Shown one piece after another: positions 33,433 to 39,163 of a DNA stretch of 39,163 bases (the stretch's first letter is position 1; every line of letters starts with the position of its first letter). This stretch comes from Fulvivirga kasyanovii. Lineage in GTDB: Bacteria; Bacteroidota; Bacteroidia; Cytophagales; Cyclobacteriaceae. The position numbers and the translations under genes are program-made. The notes beneath the pieces are model-generated. The model had not been told where the DNA came from and made no database searches. It saw only the letters and a program-made list of their open reading frames with translations. The DNA lies in the NCBI RefSeq assembly GCF_009711405.1, contig NZ_SMLW01000664.1, positions 1 through 39,163 on the forward strand. The letters are read 5' to 3'.

Positions 33433-33528
33433 AAATGTCCTTCTTCATGTATGTTAACTAACAAATCAAAAACAAAAATATAATATTTTTTGGATAATCT
33501 ATAGCTGAATTCTTTCGAGGTTTCAAAT

Positions 33529-33563
33529 AAAAGAGCAGCAGGTGAGTGACCTGCTGCTCTTTT
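33529..33563. terminator. Strong terminator of dps
   Basis: AAAAGAGCAGCAGGT (33529-33543) and its exact complement at 33549-33563 form a 15-bp stem with a 5-base loop, giving U tracts on either strand. It lies 20 bases beyond the dps stop codon on the - strand. Confidence 0.85.
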
Positions 33564-33583
33564 GGCTAAAGTTTACAATGTTA

Positions 33584-34024
33584 TTATTTCATCCACGCTT
33601 TCATCATCCAGAGCGTTTTTTCCTGCTCATCAATGAAGTCAGACATCAGGTCTTCAGTTCCGTCATCGCTGGCTTCAACCGCCATTTCTTTTATTTCCCT
33701 TTCCAGGTCAAGGATGTTCTTCAAATCATCGATGATGGAAGAAACGGCGCCTTCACCATCGTGGATATTCTTTTTTGCTTTAATTGTAGACGCTTCAATA
33801 TAGTCGTCAAAAGAATGGAGGGGTTTTCCTTCAATGGTAAGGATTCGTTCGGCAATGTCATCAATTTTCTGAGCAGAGTCCGTATATAATTCTTCAAATT
33901 TATCGTGCAATTGAAAAAAATGTTTACCCTGTATATTCCAGTGAAACCCTCTCAGGTTTTGGTAATAAATCTGGTAATCAGCGAGTAGAACATTCAATTT
34001 GTCAATAATTTTGTCGTTTTTCAT
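33584..34024 (-). CDS. dps: Dps-family DNA-binding ferritin
   Basis: This 146-aa four-helix protein forms, in the family, a dodecamer that oxidises and stores iron with peroxide and protects DNA. Ferroxidase ligands are visible: His28 in G-F-H-W-N-I-Q-G, His40 in F-Q-L-H-D-K-F, and Asp55/Glu59 in K-I-D-D-I-A-E-R-I. The N-terminus is short, so DNA binding through a Lys-rich tail is weakly supported. It is a single gene with its own strong terminator, divergent from nuoA across 198 bases. Confidence 0.93.
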   Translation of the reverse strand: MKNDKIIDKLNVLLADYQIYYQNLRGFHWNIQGKHFFQLHDKFEELYTDSAQKIDDIAERILTIEGKPLHSFDDYIEASTIKAKKNIHDGEGAVSSIIDDLKNILDLEREIKEMAVEASDDGTEDLMSDFIDEQEKTLWMMKAWMK

Positions 34025-34191
34025 TACGTATTGTTTGTTTTATTTAATCTTCATATTCATTAACGTAAAGGTGCCATTAAATGATTAGCAAATCAAATTG
34101 ATTGTGATTATGCAATCATAAGCCTTTTCTATTCTTTTTACATTTCTTGCCACTTCTATAACCTAAACTTAAATTCTTAGCAGTTTTGGTC

Positions 34192-34199
34192 TATATTTG
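34192..34199 (+). promoter_or_regulatory. Candidate -7 element of the nuo operon
   Basis: TATATTTG matches the Bacteroidota -7 consensus TAnnTTTG, 23 bases before the nuoA start codon. The -33 element is not convincing. Confidence 0.4.
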
Positions 34200-34222
34200 A
34201 TATAAAAGTTAGTCAAACAGAA

Positions 34223-34714
34223 ATGGATACCAATATTTCGGCATTTGGTGAAGTACTGATCTTCATAATAGGCGGGTTGCTTTTTATTATTGGAGGCTTG
34301 GTTACTTCCTGGATCATAAGGCCTGACCGTCCTAATGATGAAAAGCTTGAAACCTATGAAAGCGGTGAACAACCTCTGAGTTCGGCTTGGGCACGTTTTA
34401 ATATCCGGTTTTACATTATCGCATTGCTCTTTGTATTGTTTGAGGTAGAGATTGTTTTTCTATTTCCATGGGCAACTGTATTCGGGAGGGCTGAATTAGT
34501 AGATCAAACCGATGGTCTTTGGGGCTGGTTTGCTTTAATAGAAATGGTGGTATTTGTTCTGGTTCTCGCTTTGGGGCTTGCCTGGGCTTGGGCGCGGGGC
34601 TATTTGGAGTGGCCCAAAACCGATCAAAAGGAAGCGGCCAGCTATAACTCGCCTGTACCTAAAGAACTTTACGAGAATATAAACAGAAAATATAGCCGGA
34701 ATCAGAATTTGTGA
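34223..34714 (+). CDS. nuoA: NADH:quinone oxidoreductase subunit A
   Basis: This 163-aa membrane subunit of respiratory complex I has three transmembrane helices. Family signature peptides are present: Y-E-S-G-E-Q-P (cytosolic loop), A-W-A-R-F-N-I-R-F-Y and L-F-E-V-E-I-V-F-L-F-P-W with the conserved acidic E-V-E. The C-terminus is about 40 residues longer than in many NuoA proteins, ending in a charged tail. It opens the operon nuoA-nuoB-nuoC-nuoD-nnr and lies 13 bases before nuoB. Confidence 0.95.
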   Translation: MDTNISAFGEVLIFIIGGLLFIIGGLVTSWIIRPDRPNDEKLETYESGEQPLSSAWARFNIRFYIIALLFVLFEVEIVFLFPWATVFGRAELVDQTDGLWGWFALIEMVVFVLVLALGLAWAWARGYLEWPKTDQKEAASYNSPVPKELYENINRKYSRNQNL

Positions 34715-34727
34715 CAATTAGAACTTT

Positions 34728-35249
34728 ATGGGCTTACTAGATAAAAAATTTAATAGTGGAGGCGTGATTATCACCAAGGTTGATGACCTTATCAACTGGG
34801 CAAGGTTATCTTCCATGTTTCCCATGACCTTTGGTATCGCCTGCTGTGCTATTGAATTTATGACTACAGGTACATCAGTATATGACATGGACAGGCTTGG
34901 CATGGCCCCAAGAGCTTCTCCAAGGCAGTCCGATGTTATGATTGTGGCAGGAACGGTAACATTCAAAATGGCTGACCGGATCAGAAGGCTGTATGAGCAA
35001 ATGTCCGAGCCCAGGTATGTCATATCAATGGGTTCATGCTCTAATTGTGGAGGGCCATACTGGGAACATGGTTATCATGTGGTAAAAGGGGTTGACAGAA
35101 TTATTCCTGTGGATGTTTATGTGCCAGGCTGTCCGCCAAGACCCGAAGCCCTTATCGGGGGATTTTTAAAACTACAGGAGAAAATAAGAAGTGAATCTTT
35201 AATGGCGCCTAAGGCCCTTGAGAGATTAATGAAGAAACAAGAAGCCTGA
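34728..35249 (+). CDS. nuoB: NADH:quinone oxidoreductase subunit B
   Basis: This 173-aa peripheral-arm subunit carries the terminal 4Fe-4S cluster N2 that passes electrons to quinone. The four ligands are Cys39 and Cys40 (G-I-A-C-C-A-I-E), Cys104 (G-S-C-S-N-C-G-G) and Cys135 (P-G-C-P-P-R-P-E). The length and the quinone-site region are normal. It ends 2 bases before nuoC. Confidence 0.97.
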   Translation: MGLLDKKFNSGGVIITKVDDLINWARLSSMFPMTFGIACCAIEFMTTGTSVYDMDRLGMAPRASPRQSDVMIVAGTVTFKMADRIRRLYEQMSEPRYVISMGSCSNCGGPYWEHGYHVVKGVDRIIPVDVYVPGCPPRPEALIGGFLKLQEKIRSESLMAPKALERLMKKQEA

Positions 35250-35251
35250 TT

Positions 35252-35737
35252 ATGGAATTAGAAGATATTACATCCATACTCAAAGATAAATTTGGTGATG
35301 ACATCATTCGGGAAGTTGATGAAAATGCATCTCCACAAGCTATAGTTGTCAGCCCTACAGATATACATCGTGTATGTTTGGAGTTGCATACCAATGAGCG
35401 AGCCTATTTCGATATGCTTTCATGCCTGACTGGTCTGGATAATGGTCCGGAAGCAGGTACCATGGAAGTTATTTACAATATGTATTCTGTCCCCTATGAG
35501 ATCGGATTGATGATCAGGGTTAAGCTAGACAGAAACAAACCGGAGGTAAATACAGTAAGTGACATCTGGAAAACTGCTGACTGGCACGAACGGGAGGCCT
35601 ATGATATGTACGGGATCAAATTCGTAAATCACCCTGACCTTCGCCGGATTCTGTTGCCGGCAGATTGGGAAGGGTATCCACTGCGTAAGGACTATCAGCA
35701 TCAGGAGTATTACAGAGGTATTAAAGTAGAATATTAG
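35252..35737 (+). CDS. nuoC: NADH:quinone oxidoreductase subunit C
   Basis: This 161-aa protein is the separate 30-kDa-type subunit of complex I (not fused to NuoD as in E. coli). The signature [12 protein letters not shown] is followed by [10 protein letters not shown] and [10 protein letters not shown]. It is located between nuoB and nuoD with 2-base and 1-base gaps, so expression should be stoichiometric. Confidence 0.96.
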   Translation: MELEDITSILKDKFGDDIIREVDENASPQAIVVSPTDIHRVCLELHTNERAYFDMLSCLTGLDNGPEAGTMEVIYNMYSVPYEIGLMIRVKLDRNKPEVNTVSDIWKTADWHEREAYDMYGIKFVNHPDLRRILLPADWEGYPLRKDYQHQEYYRGIKVEY

Positions 35738-35738
35738 C

Positions 35739-36956
35739 GTGGCCAACGAAATACAATATCAATATCAGGAAGATAATCTGATCAAGTCAGAACCCAATAA
35801 ATACAGGGAGGAAGACCTGAAGTCAGAGGAAATGGTCATCAACCTTGGGCCTCAGCACCCGTCAACCCATGGTGTATTAAGGCTGGAGGTAGTTTATGAT
35901 GGAGAAATTGTAAGGGATGTTATACCTCATTTAGGCTATCTTCATCGCTGCTTTGAAAAACACGCAGAATCGCTGCCATATAATCAGATTATCCCTTTTG
36001 TGGATAGGATGGATTACCTGGCAGCTATGAATTCCGAGCATGTTTACGTAATGGGTGTGGAAAGAATGCTTGGAATAGCAGATAAACTTCCCAAAAGAGT
36101 GGAATATATCCGTGTTTTGGTGGCTGAGCTTAACAGGATAGCCTCACATTTTGTAGCGGTTGGTACCTATGCCATGGATATCGGCGCTTTTACACCTTTC
36201 TTTTGGCTCATCAGGGATAGAGAACATATTCAGCGTATGCTGGAGTGGGCCAGTGGAGCCAGAATGCTTTACAATTACATTTGGGTTGGAGGTTTGTTTT
36301 ACGATCTCCCGGTGGGTTTTGAAGAGCGGTGTGCTGAATTTGTAAAATACCTGAAACCAAAATTGGCTGAGTTGGAAGGCTTGGTGATGGAGAACAAGAT
36401 ATTCATAGACAGGACTGCAAATATCGGCGTGCTTCCTTTAGACCTGGCACTTAACTACGGTGTGACTGGCCCGGTGCTACGGGGCTCCGGCCTTCGTTAC
36501 GACCTTCGAAAAGTAGACGGCTATTCAGTATATCCGGAAATAGATTTTGATATTCCCATAGGAGAGGGCAAGGTAGGTACTATAGGTGATTGCTGGGATA
36601 GAACAGATGTGCGTGTAAGGGAAATACACGAGTCATTAAAGATTATTGAGCAGTGCCTTGAAAAACTTACCAAGGAGCATAAAAGAACCCGGGATTTTGA
36701 TCCTCAGGAGCTTGTGCCCAAGAAAATACGCCCCAAAGCCCAGGATTTTTATATACGTGGAGAGACTCCAAGGGGTGAGCTGGGTTTCTTTTTTAGGGCA
36801 GATGGTAAAAGCGATATCCCATTCAGATGTAAAGGCAGGTCTCCCTGCTTTGTAAACCTTTCTATTATTTCCGAGTTATCAAAGGGAAGCCTCATTGCCG
36901 ATTTAATAGCAGTGTTGGGTTCTATAGATATTGTACTAGGAGAAGTCGATCGTTAA
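35739..36956 (+). CDS. nuoD: NADH:quinone oxidoreductase subunit D
   Basis: This 405-aa 49-kDa subunit forms most of the quinone pocket together with NuoB. It has [13 protein letters not shown] (about 36-48), H-R-C-F-E-K, a [13 protein letters not shown] block and a C-terminal [10 protein letters not shown] end. GTG is the start; it follows the nuoC stop by 1 base, and the 30-residue extension before the G-P-Q-H-P motif is polar. The next gene in the operon is nnr rather than nuoE, F or G, so the remaining complex I subunits must be encoded elsewhere. Confidence 0.96.
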   Translation: MANEIQYQYQEDNLIKSEPNKYREEDLKSEEMVINLGPQHPSTHGVLRLEVVYDGEIVRDVIPHLGYLHRCFEKHAESLPYNQIIPFVDRMDYLAAMNSEHVYVMGVERMLGIADKLPKRVEYIRVLVAELNRIASHFVAVGTYAMDIGAFTPFFWLIRDREHIQRMLEWASGARMLYNYIWVGGLFYDLPVGFEERCAEFVKYLKPKLAELEGLVMENKIFIDRTANIGVLPLDLALNYGVTGPVLRGSGLRYDLRKVDGYSVYPEIDFDIPIGEGKVGTIGDCWDRTDVRVREIHESLKIIEQCLEKLTKEHKRTRDFDPQELVPKKIRPKAQDFYIRGETPRGELGFFFRADGKSDIPFRCKGRSPCFVNLSIISELSKGSLIADLIAVLGSIDIVLGEVDR

Positions 36957-36958
36957 TT

Positions 36959-38455
36959 ATGAAAATACTGCCCGCAGGCCAAATTCGTAATATAGATGCA
37001 TACACCATAAAGAATGAGCCCATTCGTTCCATCGATCTTATGGAGAGGGCGGCAAAGGCATTTACGCGTTGGTTTACCACACGTTTTAGCCCAAAATATC
37101 AGGTGACGGTGATCTGTGGAACTGGCAATAATGGGGGGGATGGTTTGGCAGTGGCCCGCATGCTGAATGAGAAGAATTATAAAGTAAGCCTTTATGCGAT
37201 CAAAAAATCTGCCTCAGCTTCTGATGACTTTAAAATCAATGAAAAACGCCTGGAGGGGCTGATTCATATAAATAAGATAACCAGCCCTGGTGAAGTCCCG
37301 GAGTTTAGTACAGGCCACATAGTTATTGATGCTATTTTTGGTTCAGGCTTAAGCCGTGATGTTGAAGGCTTGTATGCTGATGTTATCAGAGCAATGAATA
37401 ACTCTGGTAACACTATAGTTTCAATAGATATCGCTTCAGGTTTGTTCGCTGACCGACATACTTTTTCCGATATTGTGGTTAAACCGGAGTTTACTGTTTC
37501 CTTTCAAATACCCAAACTGGCTTTTTTTATGCCTGAAAATAGTAGGTATGTAGGAGACTGGTATATTGTTGATATTGGGCTGATGCAAGAGGCCATTGAA
37601 AAAGAGGCTTCTGATTATTTTATGCTAACTGACGGCTTCGTAAAAAGTGAATTAAAGAAAAGAGAAAAATTTGCCCATAAGGGTACTCATGGACGTGCAC
37701 TTGTAATGGCAGGAAGCTATGGTAAGATGGGTGCCGCTGTTCTTTGCGCCAAGGCTGCATTACGCACCGGAGTGGGGTTACTTACAATGAATATACCCAG
37801 ATGTGGCTATAATATTATGCAGTCTGTCGTACCTGAAGCCATGGTACTCCCCGATGAAGGAGACCATTTTCTTACAAGCTATGGAGATGTAAGTAAGTTC
37901 GATGCTTTGGGCATTGGGCCAGGGATCGGTCAGGAGCAGGAAACAGTCTATAGCCTGATGCAGGTGGTTCAGGCTTTTGGTAAGCCATTGGTTATAGACG
38001 CAGATGGGCTGAACATTATTGCCCAGCATCGGGAAATTCTTGAAGTTCTGCCGTCTAAAACTATTCTGACACCTCACCCGAAGGAATTTGAAAGGCTGGC
38101 CGGCAAATGGTCGGATGATTTTGAGCGGCTGGAAAAACTCGTGGCTTTTGCCAGCGAAAACGATGTTATAGTAGTACTTAAGGGGGCTCATACCTCAATA
38201 GCCCTGCCCACTGGTGAGGTTTATTTTAATAGTTCGGGAAATCCCGGAATGGCCAGTGGAGGAACCGGTGATGTTTTGACAGGAATGATTACTTCGTTGC
38301 TGGCTCAGGGGTATTTGCCGGAATATGCCGCAAAAGTGGGAGTATACCTACATGGTGTGGCAGGTGACCTTGCTGCCGAAGTGACAGGTCAGATAGGGAT
38401 GATAGCATCGGACTTAATAGATTTTATTCCCGATGCGTACCAAAATATAAGATAA
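36959..38455 (+). CDS. nnr: Bifunctional NAD(P)H-hydrate epimerase / ADP-dependent dehydratase
   Basis: This 498-aa enzyme repairs NADHX and NADPHX, damaged hydrated forms of NAD(P)H. The N-terminal YjeF_N epimerase domain (1 to about 215) has G-T-G-N-N-G-G-D-G-L-A-V-A-R (54-67) and I-D-A-I-F-G-S-G-L. The C-terminal ribokinase-like dehydratase domain (about 225-498) has K-G-T-H-G-R, G-I-G-P-G-I-G, T-P-H-P-K-E-F and the catalytic N428-P-G-M-A-S-G-G-T-G-D438. It starts 2 bases after nuoD, so it is co-expressed with a complex that consumes NADH; the link makes metabolic sense. Confidence 0.95.
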   Translation: MKILPAGQIRNIDAYTIKNEPIRSIDLMERAAKAFTRWFTTRFSPKYQVTVICGTGNNGGDGLAVARMLNEKNYKVSLYAIKKSASASDDFKINEKRLEGLIHINKITSPGEVPEFSTGHIVIDAIFGSGLSRDVEGLYADVIRAMNNSGNTIVSIDIASGLFADRHTFSDIVVKPEFTVSFQIPKLAFFMPENSRYVGDWYIVDIGLMQEAIEKEASDYFMLTDGFVKSELKKREKFAHKGTHGRALVMAGSYGKMGAAVLCAKAALRTGVGLLTMNIPRCGYNIMQSVVPEAMVLPDEGDHFLTSYGDVSKFDALGIGPGIGQEQETVYSLMQVVQAFGKPLVIDADGLNIIAQHREILEVLPSKTILTPHPKEFERLAGKWSDDFERLEKLVAFASENDVIVVLKGAHTSIALPTGEVYFNSSGNPGMASGGTGDVLTGMITSLLAQGYLPEYAAKVGVYLHGVAGDLAAEVTGQIGMIASDLIDFIPDAYQNIR

Positions 38456-38474
38456 TTTTCTTTTTATTTGGTAT

Positions 38475-38597
38475 ATGAACAACATATTGATTGTTTCTAC
38501 GTATTTAACAAGAGGTCTGCAACGAGAGGAGCTCAAAAAAATTGTGAAGGAGAATGATTTGTGGATCGGTTTTTGTTCAATAGTTGATAAAAATTGA
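38475..38597 (+). CDS. Possible 40-aa small ORF
   Basis: ATG at 38475 opens 40 codons reading M-N-N-I-L-I-V-S-T-Y then a helical K/E-rich stretch (Q-R-E-E-L-K-K-I-V-K-E-N-D) and ending S-I-V-D-K-N before TGA. Composition is protein-like, and the frame ends 13 bases before the ATG of the T9SS cargo gene, which could indicate a leader peptide or a fragment. No homologue is recognised. Confidence 0.28.
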   Translation: MNNILIVSTYLTRGLQREELKKIVKENDLWIGFCSIVDKN

Positions 38598-38610
38598 CAC
38601 CCGATTGCGC

Positions 38611-38979
38611 ATGAAAATATTTATACTAACTGTACTATCTGCACTTATACTTACTTTTAGCGGAACATCTGTGTTTGCGCAGAATGGGGAAATTGATAGA
38701 TTCAAAGATTCATCCTTAGAGAAAAAGCTCAACGAAGTGAGGATGTTTCCAAACCCTACGGCTGATTATCTTAGTGTTACGATCAACAACTCAACTCTTG
38801 CCGAAACTAGCTTTACAGTTCATAATATTATCGGCAATGTAGTTGATGTACCTGTAGAAATCGTAGGAAAGAATGAATATAGATTAAGAGTTAAAGATTT
38901 GGCTCCCGGATACTATCTTTTGGCTATTCGGGATGATCAGGGATACTTTAAAGAAACATACAAATTTTTGAAAAGATAG
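38611..38979 (+). CDS. Short secreted protein made mainly of a T9SS sorting domain
   Basis: ATG at 38611 gives 122 aa; the in-frame TTG at 38584 would place nine polar residues before the signal peptide and is rejected. Residues 1 to about 24 are a signal peptide ending V-F-A-Q. After a short polar linker, the C-terminal 75 residues are a type A sorting domain: M-F-P-N-P-T-A-D-Y-L-S-V, a V-H-N-I-I-G-N-V-V strand, L-A-P-G-Y-Y-L-L-A-I and a final K-F-L-K-R. Such domains direct cargo through the type IX secretion system and are then normally cleaved. Here there is almost no passenger, so it is either a mini-cargo, a decoy/regulator of the secretion machinery, or a decayed gene. Confidence 0.85.
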   Translation: MKIFILTVLSALILTFSGTSVFAQNGEIDRFKDSSLEKKLNEVRMFPNPTADYLSVTINNSTLAETSFTVHNIIGNVVDVPVEIVGKNEYRLRVKDLAPGYYLLAIRDDQGYFKETYKFLKR

Positions 38980-39002
38980 TTTAAACAGGTTATTGAAATT
39001 GA

Positions 39003-39031
39003 GCCTCTCAAGTAATTGAGGGGCTTTTTTT
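39003..39031 (+). terminator. Intrinsic terminator of the T9SS cargo gene
   Basis: GCCTCTCAA (39003-39011) pairs with TTGAGGGGC (39016-39024), 9 bp with one G-U and a 4-base loop, followed by seven T residues (39025-39031). Confidence 0.88.
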
Positions 39032-39163
39032 ATATCGAAATATTTACCAGTAACTGTTGCAAACGCTCTGTTTACTATACTGGTCACTAAGCTTACCTTA
39101 TATAATATGTCAGAACAACAACTCCCAGTTATCTCGGAACAAGCGTAAAACCTGTGGAGTAAA

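Noticed and set aside
34713-34721. GACAATTAG between nuoA and nuoB, resembling part of the 12-bp box
   Set aside because: Only nine bases match, the flanking CC and the second unit are missing, and it lies in a 13-base intra-operon gap.
39107-39148. ATG followed by 13 codons near the window end
   Set aside because: A stop follows after 13 residues and nothing links it to a larger frame within the window; too short to support as a gene.

Overview
The window looks like a chromosome segment from a marine or soil Bacteroidota, most likely order Cytophagales. The clues are a DUF4249 lipoprotein, a TonB-dependent receptor ending in Phe, two giant two-component-propeller/Y_Y_Y histidine kinases, a small protein with a type IX secretion (T9SS) sorting domain, TAnnTTTG-type -7 promoter elements and AT-rich leaders that mostly lack Shine-Dalgarno sequences. 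The genus cannot be fixed from sequence alone. No rRNA, tRNA, CRISPR array or intact insertion sequence was seen.

Layout. (1) 1-10494: the 3' part of a DUF4249 lipoprotein gene on +, then on - a TonB-dependent receptor, two tandem paralogous propeller histidine kinases and one or two small unknown ORFs. (2) 10818-11597: a secreted alpha/beta-hydrolase on +. (3) 11640-21238: one tightly packed operon on - that encodes a whole chemosensory pathway, in the order ParA, soluble chemoreceptor, CheW, CheD, CheY, CheB, CheA, CheC, CheR. The receptor has no membrane segment. It carries a degenerate truncated-haemoglobin-like domain, four PAS domains and a methyl-accepting signalling domain. (4) 21239-22045: an 807-bp gene-poor region with a hairpin, a short repeat and a possible gene remnant. 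(5) 22046-23677: an unknown Cys-containing lipoprotein and an XRE/S24-like regulator. (6) 23881-33432: a PspA/polyamine locus. On + lie a CesT/YbjN-like protein, a PspA/IM30 protein, a DUF4178 protein, a lipoprotein, a double-DUF350 membrane protein and a membrane-anchored spermidine-synthase-like enzyme. On -, convergent with these, lie AdoMet decarboxylase, a second spermidine-synthase-like protein with an eroded active site, a His-rich polytopic membrane protein and a Tat/lipobox FAD oxidoreductase. (7) 33584-34024: a Dps ferritin on -. (8) 34223-38455: nuoA, nuoB, nuoC and nuoD followed directly by the NAD(P)HX repair enzyme nnr. (9) 38475-39163: a possible 40-aa ORF and a tiny T9SS cargo protein.

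How the genes may work together. The che operon has every part needed for excitation (CheA/CheW/CheY), adaptation (CheR/CheB/CheD/CheC) and positioning (ParA) of a cytoplasmic receptor array that probably reads redox or energy state. The polyamine locus pairs decarboxylated-AdoMet production (SpeD) and aminopropyl transfer with envelope-stress-type membrane proteins (PspA, DUF350) and an exported flavin oxidoreductase. This suggests that an aminopropylated product is made or used at the cytoplasmic membrane. A 12-bp tandem box recurs in three intergenic regions (3321, 10662, 21698) and is the clearest unexplained DNA-level signal.
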